Below are positions 1 to 8,354 of a stretch of 40,791 nt of DNA, in pieces. This DNA is from Actinomycetota bacterium. Its GTDB lineage: Bacteria > Actinomycetota > Actinomycetes > Propionibacteriales > Propionibacteriaceae. The position numbers and the translations under genes were made by a program. The notes beneath the pieces were generated by a model. The model worked only from the letters and a program-made list of their open reading frames with translations. It was not told the DNA's origin and searched no databases. Location of the stretch: NCBI GenBank assembly GCA_020161795.1, contig JAIUOR010000065.1:1-40791 (forward strand). The letters are read 5' to 3'. The first letter of the stretch is position 1; every line of letters starts with the position of its first letter.

Positions 1-651
1 ATCCCGAAGTTGCGGACCGGCAGCTACTTCCCGGAATGGCTGCTGGAACGCCGTAAGCGGGCCGAGTCGGCGCTGATCTCGGTGGTGGCGACCTGCTACC
101 TGCTCGGTGTCTCGACGCGGCGGATGGACAAGCTGGTCCAGGCGTTGGGCATCACTGGACTGTCGAAGTCTCAGGTGTCGGTGATGGCCGGCGAGCTCGA
201 CCAACTCGTCGCCGACTTCCGCAACCGGCCACTCGACCAAGGCCCGTACACGTTCGTGGCCGCCGACGCCCTGACCATGAAAGTGCGTGAGGGCGGCCGG
301 GTGGTGAAGGTCGCGGTCATGGTGGCCACCGGCGTGAACAAGGACGGATACCGGGAAGTACTAGGCGTTTCGGTGTCGACCAGCGAGTCCGGTGCCGGCT
401 GGCTGGCCTTCTTCAAGGACCTCGTCGCCCGCGGCCTGTCCGGAGTGGCCCTAGTCACCTCCGATGCCCACACCGGCCTGGTCGACGCGATCGGCGCCAC
501 CCTGCCCGGCGCCTCCTGGCAACGCTGCCGCACTCACTACACCGTGAACCTGATGAGCGTGTGCCCCAAGCACGCCTGGCCAGCGGTGAAGGTGTGGCTG
601 CACTCGGTGTTCGAACAAGTCGACGCCAAGGCCGTCCGGGCCCAATACCCA
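1..651 (+). pseudogene. IS256-family (mutator) transposase, truncated at both ends of what is visible
   Basis: The reading frame is open from base 1 and matches the central part of IS256-type DDE transposases: an N-terminal block (LRTGSYFPEWLLERRRAE-like), the first catalytic Asp in FVAADAL (about residue 85 of the visible part), the second in VTSDAHTGL, and the family RCRTHYTVNLM segment. The protein should continue for roughly 150-200 residues and supply the third catalytic residue (Glu). Instead homology stops near codon 217 (AVRAQY) and the frame ends at 685-687 in unrelated sequence. The 5' part lies outside the window. It is therefore an inactive remnant, broken by deletion or by another insertion at about 651. 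No inverted repeat is visible here. Bases 652-777 contain no gene I can recognise. Confidence 0.85.
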
Positions 652-777
652 AGACCTTTCGGTCATTTGGAGCGGGCAGGGTATTAACGTCCGCTATTCC
701 CCGAGTATGGCGCGTACCCGTGCCTGACCCGTTCGGCACGCTCGCCGGTGGTGGGGTCGTCTTGCCCTTCCCGCGGG

Positions 778-1101
778 CTACGGCGAACCGAGTCTGCCTC
801 GGATGCGGTCGATGATCTTCGGGATGTCCTGGTCGAGTGTCTGGCGGACAATGGCGGTGTCGACGAGCAGGTAGCCGTGGGCGATGCGGTTGCGGATGCC
901 CCACATGAGGGGCCAGTCGGTGCCGAACAACTGGTCGCGTACGTCCGGGTCGAGGGCGGCGAGCACCTCGATGCCGGCCGACAGGCGCATGCAGACGGCG
1001 TCGATCACGAGCTGCTCGTCGAGGTCGTGTTCGGCGTAGGCCTGCGTGGTCTGGAAGTGGGCTAGCGCGTCGCGCAGGATCTCGTCAGGCTCGCGGCTCA
1101 C
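778..1101 (-). CDS. hepT: HEPN-domain toxin, HepT-like
   Basis: A 107-residue all-helical protein of the HEPN/DUF86 class. Near residue 70 it carries RNRIAHGY, the R-X4-H motif that forms the RNase site in HEPN toxins (HepT in MntA/HepT systems), followed by the conserved aromatic that is modified in HepT. Its start overlaps the stop of the upstream nucleotidyltransferase gene by four bases (ATGA), so the two are translationally coupled in antitoxin-toxin order. By family knowledge HepT cleaves tRNA or mRNA and is silenced by MntA-mediated AMPylation of the HEPN tyrosine. Toxin activity here is inferred from motif and gene order. Confidence 0.85.
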   Translation of the reverse strand: MSREPDEILRDALAHFQTTQAYAEHDLDEQLVIDAVCMRLSAGIEVLAALDPDVRDQLFGTDWPLMWGIRNRIAHGYLLVDTAIVRQTLDQDIPKIIDRIRGRLGSP

Positions 1102-1568
1102 AGCGCCACCGCCTCGGCTAGGGCGCGATCGCGGAACTCCGGACGCAACACGCTGTCGGGCACCAGGTCGACCTCGGCATCGAGAACGTCCCTGAGCCGC
1201 TGCTCGAGAGCGCCGAGTTGCATCAGGCTGAGCGGGGTTCCCATGGTGAACAGCAGATCGATGTCGGAGCCGTCATGGTCCTGGCCGGTGGCGACCGAAC
1301 CGAACACCCGCACGTTGCTGCCGCCAGCGGCGGCGATGATCTGGCGGATGTCGTCGGCGTGCGCGCGAAGCCGGCGGGCCAGCGAGGTGGTGCCGTGGAA
1401 GTGCAGCAGCCGGGAGACCTCGGGCTGGCTGCGTCCGATCTCGGCGGCGATCTGGGTCTGAGTCATTCCGCTGGCCGCTGCTTGACGAACGGCGCGGACG
1501 AGCTCGGCCCGCGCCTGCGTCACTGCACCGTCGGTGCGGCGTGCAACCTCGGCAAGGCTCGTTGACAT
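1098..1568 (-). CDS. mntA: HTH-fused minimal nucleotidyltransferase antitoxin, MntA-like
   Basis: A 156-residue protein with two parts. Residues about 15-60 form a helix-turn-helix (GMTQTQIAAEIGRSQPEVSR region). Residues about 85-150 form an MNT-type nucleotidyltransferase with the signature GSVATG...GSDIDLLF, which gives the GS motif and both metal-binding Asp residues, and a later Asp in AEVDLV. It pairs with the downstream HEPN gene (4-bp overlap) as an MNT/HEPN toxin-antitoxin module. The MNT should AMPylate the HEPN toxin. The HTH suggests it also binds its own promoter, whereas many MntA proteins are MNT only. The ATG lies only 6 bp after a TATACT -10 box, so the mRNA is probably leaderless. 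Function is well supported by family; autoregulation is inference. Confidence 0.85.
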   Translation of the reverse strand: MSTSLAEVARRTDGAVTQARAELVRAVRQAAASGMTQTQIAAEIGRSQPEVSRLLHFHGTTSLARRLRAHADDIRQIIAAAGGSNVRVFGSVATGQDHDGSDIDLLFTMGTPLSLMQLGALEQRLRDVLDAEVDLVPDSVLRPEFRDRALAEAVAL

Positions 1569-1574
1569 GGCGCC

Positions 1575-1603
1575 AGTATAGCAAGTGTTATAGGCGCGAA
1601 CGG
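1575..1603 (-). promoter_or_regulatory. Promoter of the mntA-hepT operon, probably leaderless
   Basis: On the minus strand TATACT (1580-1575) sits 6 bp before the mntA ATG at 1568, so transcription should begin at or next to the start codon. No Shine-Dalgarno is present and no good -35 hexamer is visible at 1603-1598. The plus-strand bases 1582-1590 (CAAGTGTTA) match the core of the iterons at 6996-7053, and may be an operator or chance. Confidence 0.5.
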
Positions 1604-1612
1604 GGCGGCTCG

Positions 1613-2410
1613 TCAGTCATGCTGAATGATCGGGACGCCGTCGGCGTCCACGAGGAGGGTCAGCTGCCTGAGCGGCTCGCCGTCAAGAGAAAGACCTTCG
1701 ACCTGGACCTCGCCATGAGTGGCCGGGATCGTCGACGAGTAGCGGACGTGGTGGTGCCCGTGGAACCAGCGCACGGCCTCGACTCCGTCCAGAACGCGGC
1801 GGAGCCGCTCCTGGTGGGCGTCCGCCCCCGCCTGAGCCGACACCGGCCACCAACTGTCCCGTTCCCACGGATCGAGGTGCTGCTGGTAACGCCGTGCGAG
1901 GAAGTCGGTGCCCATCGGGGCGTCGTGCGCCACGACTACGTCCGCCGGTCCGGCGGCGATGATCGCTGCCACCTGCTTCTCGGTCACCTCCTCCTCGGGG
2001 AACCAGTCGAAGCCTTCGGTGCGCAGGTGCTGATCCACCGAGGGTGCGCCGCCGATCCCGAGCCAGCGCGTCGAGCCCCACGTCCAGCGGTGGCCAACGG
2101 GGATCTCGCGGATGTGCTCGGTGATGACGCGCAGGCCGTCGTCCCCGATCGGCCGTCCGGCCAGCGAGGGCAAGTCCTCGTGGTTGCCCGGAATGAACCA
2201 CAGGTCGAGCCCGAAGGCCGCTAGTTTGGCGTCGACCTTGCGCAGGTACTTCTGGCCGGAGTTGTTGTTGCCGCGTGGCCAGAAGCCGAAGTCACCGACT
2301 TGGAGTATCAGGTCGGCACCCAGCGACTGGGCGTGGTCGATGACCTGGAGTGCGGCCAGCGTGTTTCTGTGCAGGTCGCCCACCAGCAGGATGCGCTGGG
2401 GATCGGCCAC
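1613..2410 (-). CDS. Calcineurin-like metallophosphoesterase
   Basis: Starting at the GTG at 2410-2408 this encodes 265 residues. That start has an excellent AGGGAGGA ribosome site six bases upstream; a TTG at 2464 has none. The metallophosphoesterase motifs appear in order: GDLHRN near the start (the usual GDxH), QVGDFGFWP (GD), IPGNHED (GNHE), VVAHDAP and the C-terminal FHGHHHV (GHxH). These supply the two-metal site of a phosphoesterase acting on a nucleotide or phosphoprotein substrate that I cannot specify. It lies 34 bp after an HTH gene and the relaxase on the same strand, so it is likely part of a mobile-element operon. No signal peptide is seen, so it is cytoplasmic. Confidence 0.85.
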   Translation of the reverse strand: MADPQRILLVGDLHRNTLAALQVIDHAQSLGADLILQVGDFGFWPRGNNNSGQKYLRKVDAKLAAFGLDLWFIPGNHEDLPSLAGRPIGDDGLRVITEHIREIPVGHRWTWGSTRWLGIGGAPSVDQHLRTEGFDWFPEEEVTEKQVAAIIAAGPADVVVAHDAPMGTDFLARRYQQHLDPWERDSWWPVSAQAGADAHQERLRRVLDGVEAVRWFHGHHHVRYSSTIPATHGEVQVEGLSLDGEPLRQLTLLVDADGVPIIQHD

Positions 2411-2444
2411 GGTTTCCTCCCTGATCGAGCTGAGCCGAGCAACG

Positions 2445-2678
2445 CTACTCGCGGCCTCGGACAACTCCCAATGACCGCATCGACTGGACAGGACGGAACA
2501 GGTGCTCCAGGTCGACGGAGTTGACCCGGATGATCCGCCGGCCAGACCGGACGGCGGGCAGCGAACCGTCGATGATGCGGTGGCGGATGTAGTCCCGCGA
2601 GACGTGGTAGCGAGCTGCGGCCTCGGCGATGGTTAGGTACTCTGCCGGCTGGCTCGCCGGCTTGGGCTGGGCGGTCAT
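2445..2678 (-). CDS. Excisionase-type helix-turn-helix protein
   Basis: A 77-residue protein. Residues 14-62 form a winged-HTH of the MerR/excisionase class (YLTIAEAAARYHVSRDYIRHRI, then a GSLPAVRSGRRIIRV wing). The ATG follows AGGAGG with a 6-base spacer. It begins 25 bp after the relaxase stop and ends 34 bp before the metallophosphoesterase, as expected for a co-transcribed accessory gene. Family members act as recombination directionality factors or local repressors. Here it could control excision of the element or the relaxase operon. No integrase is in the window, so the Xis role is only inferred. Confidence 0.8.
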   Translation of the reverse strand: MTAQPKPASQPAEYLTIAEAAARYHVSRDYIRHRIIDGSLPAVRSGRRIIRVNSVDLEHLFRPVQSMRSLGVVRGRE

Positions 2679-2703
2679 GGTGTTCCTCCTCTTGCTGGTT
2701 GGG

Positions 2704-5700
2704 TCAGATGCCGATTCCGGGGCCGTGGCGCCGATCGATTCCGGGTGGACGCAGGCGCTCGTCGCGCTGACCCATGTTCTGGGTGGGCTCGATGACCTCC
2801 CACATCTCCTCGATCGGCTCATGGCGTGGGCTGTGCTCGAAGCGGTAGAGCAGTGCGGACGCGGCGTGGTCGTCCGGCAATGGCCCGCGTCGCATGGCGT
2901 GCTCGATGAGCCCAGGGACGTCCTCGCCCTCTTTGGCGAGCGCGGTGAGCTTCGCCGCCAGCACTGACGTCTGTGGGTCGGTGCGCAGCTGTGGCGCGAG
3001 CTGACGAGCCACCGCCGTCCAGTGCCGCAGCGCCGGGCTCGACAGCTGGAGGTGGTCGTCGAGGACGTGCTGCCAGCGAGCGGCGGCACCCGGCACCTGC
3101 GTCGATCCGGTCGGGCTCAGGTCGTCCGCCGGCACTCCCATCGCCGCACGCCAGACCGACACGTGGGCGACCAGCTCGGGCGACAAGTCAGCAGACAGTG
3201 CCTCCTGCCAGCGCGGCTCGGCTGTCCTGGACGCCGCGCTCACCTGGGCGGCCAGGTCGCGGACCAGCTCCGAGCGGGACGACAGGTAAGGGCCCCACTG
3301 CGGGTGCCCGGCCAGCGGTGCCGGAACCTCGCTGAGCCAGGGGAGCGGGCCGCCACGCTCCACCCAATCGAGCCGCCACGACAGCACTGCCGCTGGGTCG
3401 CGCGCGTCGTTCAGACCTCCGTCCAGGACGGCCGTGGACAGCACACTGATCGGGTTGGCACCGGACGTGGCCAGCAGCATCAGCTGCGACCGCAGCACCG
3501 GCCAGGCAGGAGCGTCGGTGAGCTCGGGCACCACCTGTTCGGCGTCAGCCTCGATCTGCGCTGCGCGTTCGCGTCCGACGATCTGCTCGGCGGCGAAGCC
3601 GAGCGCGTCGACGTAGCGGTCGACGGCCGGCTTCAGCTGGGTCACCGGATCGGCCTCGACCCGCCGCACTCCGGTTGCCGACAGCGCAGCCTCGTCCCGC
3701 ACCAGCACGGTCTCAAGCACCTCGGTCGGGGTCGGCGGCATGGCCGTCTCCCACCGCGGCAGGCTGTCCGGAGCGCCGTCGCCGACCACCTGGACGTAGG
3801 CGTGGTTCGCCAGCCGGCCACGCGTCATCATCGTGTACAGCTGCTGGCGGCTCTCCGCCCCAGTGACCACCCCGTGCATGGTGTCGACCGTCGCGCCTTG
3901 CGCGCCGTGGATCGTCGTCGCGTAGCCCAGCTCCACGTCCGCGCGGACGTAGTCGGCGGGCAGGGTGATCCGGAAACCGCGTCCGTTCGCTACGACCAGG
4001 CTCTGGTCGCGGCCGATCCCGGAAACCGTCCAGCGGTCGCCGTTGCGCACCCAGCCGGTCCGCGAGAACCGCAGCCGCCGCTCGTTCCGCTTCGTCACCA
4101 CCGTGTCCCCGACCGACGCCCGACTCCCGTCGTAAAGGAACACCTCGCGATCGGGCACCGCGCCGCCGAGCCGCTGCTCCCGAGCCCGTCGGTTCAGCTC
4201 GGACACCAACTCACGCGTGGGCGCGAGCATCACGCTGTCCAGACCGGACGCCCGGTCGGACGCCCATGCGGCGAACGCCTGGTCCAGCGTCGAGCCCTCA
4301 TCCCCGACGTGGACGCGTCCTTGGTCGAGATAGAAGCCGAGCGCGTCCGGGCGTCCCTCCCGCAACGCCAGCGAGGCCGCCGCCTCCGCCGGGTCGGTGA
4401 ACCGCACCACCTCGGTCAGTCGCACCGCGCCGTACTCGGCGTCGAGATCCCGCAGCACGCCGCCGGCCTCGACCGCCGATAGCTGGTGGTCGTCCCCGAC
4501 CAGCCGGACGCTGCCGCCCCGGCCGATCACGAACGACACCGCCGCCTCAAGAGTGAGAGTGTCAGCTATCCCGGCCTCGTCGATCACCACCAGCGTGCGC
4601 GGACCGATCGGCGCTGCCCACGCCGGCAGCCGACCGGTCGCCAATCCGTGGGTGAGGATGTGCAGAGTGTCGGCGTGCCCACCCAGCTGCTGAGCGAGTG
4701 CGGCCGCCGCGGCCGCGGACGGCGCCATCCCGAGCACGTTCCCGCCCGCCTCGCGCCATGCGGCCGCCAGGGTGCTCATCGCCGTCGTCTTGCCGGCTCC
4801 GGCCGGAGCGATCGCCAACTGCACGCGGTTGCCTGACGAAGCCATCCTGCGCACCAGGTCGACCTGACCGGAGTTCAGCTCGACGCCGTTGGCGAGCGCT
4901 CCCAGCAGCGCCAGGCTGATCGACCGTTCGCCGACGACCATGCCGTCCCGACGACCGGCCAGGGCCAGCAGCCGAGTCTCGGCGTCCAGGATCTGCTGCG
5001 AGGTGTAGATCGCCGAGTCGGCCACCGTGTACACCGAGCTGCCGTCCGGTCGCCGCAGCGCCGCCGGCTCGCTGATCCCGTCCCCGGCCGGGGTCAGCCG
5101 CACCGAGAACCGCTCCAGCGCCAGATCGACGACCCGCTCCAGCACGGACGCGAGCTCGGGCACCTCGACCATCCGCACCTGGCGCAGCGCCTCGGCCCGG
5201 AGGTGCCAGGGCTGCCACCACGATCGGTGCCGCTGCACGACCGACACCACGTTCGCCGCCAATGCCTGCAGCCAGGCTTCGTCAATCACCCGCTCTGGGA
5301 GCGGCCTGTGGGTAAGCGCCTGGGCCAGCATGCGGGCCGTCCCGCCGCGTCCCAGCACCTCGTCGGCCTGCGTCGCCCAGACTCGGCGCTGCTCGGCGAA
5401 GGACCGGGGCTCGTGCTTCGCCTCCCGCGTCTCCAGGGTGGCCCGCTGCGCGAGATTGTAGAGTTCGGTCGGGGTCGGAGTGCGTCCGTGCTGCTGCTGG
5501 AAGTCGGCGACCAGGTCGCCCTGTGCGCGAGTGATCATCTTGTCGCGCTGCGACCACCGCTCCAGCAGCGCCGGGTCCACCCCCACGATCTCGCGCACTG
5601 GACGCTCCGGATCACAGCCGGGACGGTTCACGAATCGGACCCCCAGCTCGCGGGTGAGGTGCTTCTCCAGGGCGGTGTTGTAGAACTCCGAGATCGTCAC

Positions 5701-6588
5701 GTTGGCCTTGAACATGATCCGGCCGTCGATCGCCAGCCAGGCACCGTCGTCCGCGGCCTGCACCTTGTTCGCGATCGCGACGTGGGTGTGCAGGTCGGGA
5801 TCGCCGGCCCGGGAGTCGCGGTGGGTGAAGGACGCGGCGACGATCCCGAGGGTCTTGACCTGTCGGACGCCGTTGCGTCCCCGTCGGGTATAGATCGCCC
5901 TTCCCTCGAGGTACTTCAGGCTGTCGGTGACGGCGCGGTCGTGGCAGCGTTCGACGACCGCGGAGACCTCGGGATCAGCCAGCGCCCACAGCGCCGAGAC
6001 CGACTTCACCGGCGAGAAGGTCGCGTCGTAGCCTGACACGCCGCTGCGCACCGGCCGCGACGCTCGCACGATGAACCCGGACAGCTCGCGGGCGTCGAGC
6101 GGCTCGCGTCCGAAGCGCTTGCGGAAGGCCTCCCGTCCGACCTCCGTGCGCAGCGCGGCCCGGACCTCGGCGGGCACCGGGTCGGACTGGACGCGTCCGT
6201 GGGCGAGGTTCCAGTCGCCGATGCGCTTGGTGAGCTCGACGCTGAAGTCGGTCATGCCCGGGTAGACGCCGAAGCGCTGGCCGAGCTGCATCGCGTCCCG
6301 GAGGTCGCGATCGGTGGCGCCGAGTTCGAGTGCGGCGAGGCGCTCGGCGGCCAGCGGGTGATCGCCCAGCCCGAAGAGCGACAGCATCTGGTCGGCGGTC
6401 ACGACGTCGCCGGCCTCCAGACCGTCGATCCCGGCCAGACCGGAGCCGATCCAGTGTCCGGGCTTCTCGCCCTTCAGGCTGTAGTAGTCGGCCAGGCTGG
6501 TGTGGCCCTTCTCGGTGGAGTCCATCGCCGCGGTGTTTCGGGTCACGTACTCGTAGCCCGTGCCGGCCGTCAGCTTGTGCAAGGTCAT
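2704..6588 (-). CDS. MobF-family conjugative relaxase-helicase (TrwC/TraI type)
   Basis: A 1294-residue protein starting at ATG 6588 (MTLHKLTAGTGYEY), with GGGAGG upstream. The N-terminal ~400 residues are a TrwC relaxase domain: the post-start Tyr region (GYEYVTRNTA), the segment FSPVKSVSALWALAD and the metal-binding histidine motif DLHTHVAIANKV. The C-terminal half is a RecD/TraI-type SF1 helicase with Walker A APAGAGKTTAMS, Walker B LVVIDEAGIAD, the QLSAVEAGG motif and a late GYATTIHGAQGAT segment. It would nick oriT, stay covalently bound to the strand and unwind it during conjugation. It is the strongest evidence that this half of the window is, or was, self-transmissible or mobilisable. 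The partner T4SS/T4CP genes are not in the window. Confidence 0.93.
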   Translation of the reverse strand: MTLHKLTAGTGYEYVTRNTAAMDSTEKGHTSLADYYSLKGEKPGHWIGSGLAGIDGLEAGDVVTADQMLSLFGLGDHPLAAERLAALELGATDRDLRDAMQLGQRFGVYPGMTDFSVELTKRIGDWNLAHGRVQSDPVPAEVRAALRTEVGREAFRKRFGREPLDARELSGFIVRASRPVRSGVSGYDATFSPVKSVSALWALADPEVSAVVERCHDRAVTDSLKYLEGRAIYTRRGRNGVRQVKTLGIVAASFTHRDSRAGDPDLHTHVAIANKVQAADDGAWLAIDGRIMFKANVTISEFYNTALEKHLTRELGVRFVNRPGCDPERPVREIVGVDPALLERWSQRDKMITRAQGDLVADFQQQHGRTPTPTELYNLAQRATLETREAKHEPRSFAEQRRVWATQADEVLGRGGTARMLAQALTHRPLPERVIDEAWLQALAANVVSVVQRHRSWWQPWHLRAEALRQVRMVEVPELASVLERVVDLALERFSVRLTPAGDGISEPAALRRPDGSSVYTVADSAIYTSQQILDAETRLLALAGRRDGMVVGERSISLALLGALANGVELNSGQVDLVRRMASSGNRVQLAIAPAGAGKTTAMSTLAAAWREAGGNVLGMAPSAAAAAALAQQLGGHADTLHILTHGLATGRLPAWAAPIGPRTLVVIDEAGIADTLTLEAAVSFVIGRGGSVRLVGDDHQLSAVEAGGVLRDLDAEYGAVRLTEVVRFTDPAEAAASLALREGRPDALGFYLDQGRVHVGDEGSTLDQAFAAWASDRASGLDSVMLAPTRELVSELNRRAREQRLGGAVPDREVFLYDGSRASVGDTVVTKRNERRLRFSRTGWVRNGDRWTVSGIGRDQSLVVANGRGFRITLPADYVRADVELGYATTIHGAQGATVDTMHGVVTGAESRQQLYTMMTRGRLANHAYVQVVGDGAPDSLPRWETAMPPTPTEVLETVLVRDEAALSATGVRRVEADPVTQLKPAVDRYVDALGFAAEQIVGRERAAQIEADAEQVVPELTDAPAWPVLRSQLMLLATSGANPISVLSTAVLDGGLNDARDPAAVLSWRLDWVERGGPLPWLSEVPAPLAGHPQWGPYLSSRSELVRDLAAQVSAASRTAEPRWQEALSADLSPELVAHVSVWRAAMGVPADDLSPTGSTQVPGAAARWQHVLDDHLQLSSPALRHWTAVARQLAPQLRTDPQTSVLAAKLTALAKEGEDVPGLIEHAMRRGPLPDDHAASALLYRFEHSPRHEPIEEMWEVIEPTQNMGQRDERLRPPGIDRRHGPGIGI

Positions 6589-6995
6589 CACGATGGCTGC
6601 CTCCCTCATCCATAACAGGCAGTTGAACGCGGCCTCGGTGGCCACAGGGAACTCCCTGTCAATCCACTAAGCCGCTGGCGGACCCCCGATGCGGACAGAT
6701 TCGGGCAACGACTTTCGGACGAGGCACGATTCGCACCGTTCACAACCTCCCGAAGCCCGGGAATCAGGCGATCGGGATGCGCCCCCGTCGGGATCTTCGT
6801 CACTTGTCAGCCCTCCTGCCTGCGTCGCGGTTGGCGACGTGGCGCCAGCCCGCAGACCTGGTCACTTGCCTTAAGCCTTCGGATGGGTCCGTTCCGGACA
6901 CGCTGGGCCAGAAGTCCTTCGACTTCTTGGATCGGCGGTCACGCTTGGACGACGAGCGAGCCGAGTCCCGTCGCTGCGGAGTGCTGCCTCGGCCA
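6589..6995. other. Non-coding stretch upstream of the relaxase; possible oriT/promoter region
   Basis: No convincing gene lies here. It separates the leftward relaxase operon from the rightward DUF4143 gene. It contains a 16-bp perfect palindrome (6644-6659) and a 7-bp-stem hairpin (6910-6927, AGAAGTC/GACTTCT with loop CTTC). MobF elements often carry oriT next to the relaxase gene, so this is the natural place to look. I cannot identify a nic site from sequence alone. Confidence 0.4.
6644..6659. repeat. Perfect palindrome upstream of the relaxase
   Basis: ACAGGGA-AC-TCCCTGT: 7-bp arms around a 2-base centre, 56 bp before the relaxase start. It could be an operator for an element-encoded repressor or part of oriT. 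The assignment is open. Confidence 0.5.
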
Positions 6996-7053
6996 TCCAA
7001 ATGTTAGGTAGCGGCTCGTCCAAATGTTAGATAGAGAGCCGTCCAAGTGTTAG
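6996..7053 (+). repeat. Three direct iterons with 23-bp period before the DUF4143 gene
   Basis: TCCAAATGTTAG at 6996-7007, TCCAAATGTTAG at 7019-7030 and TCCAAGTGTTAG at 7042-7053. Start-to-start spacing is exactly 23 bp (about two helical turns) in each case. The third copy runs into TAGATT (7051-7056), a plausible -10 box 7 bp before the ATG at 7064. Bound protein would therefore sit on the promoter. This is a probable operator array for a repressor, possibly also a replication or recombination iteron set. Confidence 0.75.
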
Positions 7054-7063
7054 ATTGACGTCC

Positions 7064-8344
7064 ATGTCGTACCAGCGAAGGATCGTTGACGACCTGCTCG
7101 ATTCGGTGTTCATCCCCGGCGGCCTTGCCGCGGTCGCACTGGAGGGCGCAAAGGGAGTCGGGAAGACCGCGACCGGAACACAGCGTGCCTCCACCGTGCT
7201 CACCCTGACAGCCGCCGGGGAACGCGAGGCCCTCGCGGCCAATCCGAACCTCGTGGTTCAGGTGCCTGCGCCGGTCCTGATCGATGAGTGGCAACTCGAA
7301 CCCAGCGTGTGGGATCGCGTCCGGCATGCGGTGGACGATGACCCTACTGGGGGGCGATTCCTGCTCGCCGGTTCAGCCGGCGTCGCCCCGGGAGTGCGAC
7401 TCCACTCCGGTGCTGGACGGATCGTGCGACTCCCGATGCGTCCGCTCGCGATCAGCGAGCGTGGCCTGCTTGAGCCGACCGTTTCGTTGGCCGCGCTGCT
7501 CACCGGCGACGTCACGGAGGTGGATGGGATGTCTGAGGTCTCGCTCGCCGACTACGTCGAGGAGATCGTGCGGTCGGGATTCCCCGGTATCCGCGATCTG
7601 CCCGGCCGTGCCCGCAGGCTGCAGCTTGACAGCTACCTCAGCCGGATCGTCGAACATGAGCTACCGGAGAGCGGAGCAGCAGTGCGCAGGCCCGCGGCGC
7701 TGCGCGCCTGGCTCGCTGCCTACGCTGCGGCGACCTCGACTGATGCCGGGTACGCCACGGTTCTGGACGCTGCGACCCCGGGGGAGGGAGACAAGCCGGC
7801 CCGGCAGACGGCCGATGTGTACCGGGAGCACCTCACCCGCATCTTCGTGCTCGATCCGGTCGAGGCATGGATTCCGGCTTTCGCGCCCCTGAAGCGGCTC
7901 ACTCTGGCACCGAAGCACCACCTGGTCGATCCGGCGCTGGCCGCCCGGCTTGTGGGGGTCGGAAAGCAGAGCCTTCTCCAGGGCGCGGGGCACCCCCTGC
8001 CCGGTGCCCGGACGGCCACCTGGCTCGGCGCTCTCTTCGAGTCGCTGGTCACTCAGTCCGTCCGGGTCTACGCGGAGGCGGCAGGAGCACGAATCGGTCA
8101 CCTGCGGACCAAGAACACCGAGCACGAGATCGACCTGATCGTCGAGGGGGACGACCACCAGGTCGTCGCGATCGAGGTGAAGCTCGCCAACACGGTCGAA
8201 GCCTCGGACGTGCGCCACCTCAACTGGCTGCACGGCGTCATCGGGGAGCGGCTCGCTGCCCGGGTCGTGGTCGACTCAGGCAGCTACGCCTACCGCAGGC
8301 CGGACGGAGTGTTCGTGGTGCCGCTGGCGCTCTTGGGGCCATGA
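7064..8344 (+). CDS. ATP-binding protein, AAA_14 / DUF4143 family
   Basis: A 426-residue protein. The P-loop GAKGVGKT (about residues 28-35) and Walker B PVLIDEWQ (about 70-77) define an AAA_14 ATPase. The C-terminal third is the DUF4143 domain, ending in a PD-(D/E)XK-like core (EHEIDLIVEGDD...VVAIEVKL, about residues 350-376). The ATG at 7064 lies just after the third iteron and a -10-like TAGATT, so the mRNA is probably leaderless; a TTG at 7055 would fall inside the promoter. Proteins of this family are frequent on actinobacterial genomes and mobile elements but lack a settled function; ATP-dependent nuclease or DNA-associated roles are suspected. The next gene (NERD) follows after 10 bp, so the two are co-transcribed. 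Confidence 0.85.
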   Translation: MSYQRRIVDDLLDSVFIPGGLAAVALEGAKGVGKTATGTQRASTVLTLTAAGEREALAANPNLVVQVPAPVLIDEWQLEPSVWDRVRHAVDDDPTGGRFLLAGSAGVAPGVRLHSGAGRIVRLPMRPLAISERGLLEPTVSLAALLTGDVTEVDGMSEVSLADYVEEIVRSGFPGIRDLPGRARRLQLDSYLSRIVEHELPESGAAVRRPAALRAWLAAYAAATSTDAGYATVLDAATPGEGDKPARQTADVYREHLTRIFVLDPVEAWIPAFAPLKRLTLAPKHHLVDPALAARLVGVGKQSLLQGAGHPLPGARTATWLGALFESLVTQSVRVYAEAAGARIGHLRTKNTEHEIDLIVEGDDHQVVAIEVKLANTVEASDVRHLNWLHGVIGERLAARVVVDSGSYAYRRPDGVFVVPLALLGP

Positions 8345-8354
8345 GGGGGAGGCG

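Noticed and set aside
652-904. Small minus-strand gene between the IS256 remnant and the HEPN gene
   Set aside because: The translations are low-complexity Arg/Pro-rich shadows without family resemblance or a ribosome site.
2411-2464. Longer metallophosphoesterase starting at TTG 2464
   Set aside because: No ribosome site precedes it and it would overlap the HTH gene end. The GTG at 2410 has AGGGAGGA at the right distance.
3022-4482. Long plus-strand open frame opposite the relaxase
   Set aside because: It is a GC-rich shadow of the relaxase gene. The translation has no recognisable motif and the minus strand carries clear relaxase-helicase motifs.
6996-7053. CRISPR array
   Set aside because: Repeats of 12 bp with 11-bp spacers are far too short for CRISPR, only three copies exist and no cas gene is in the window.
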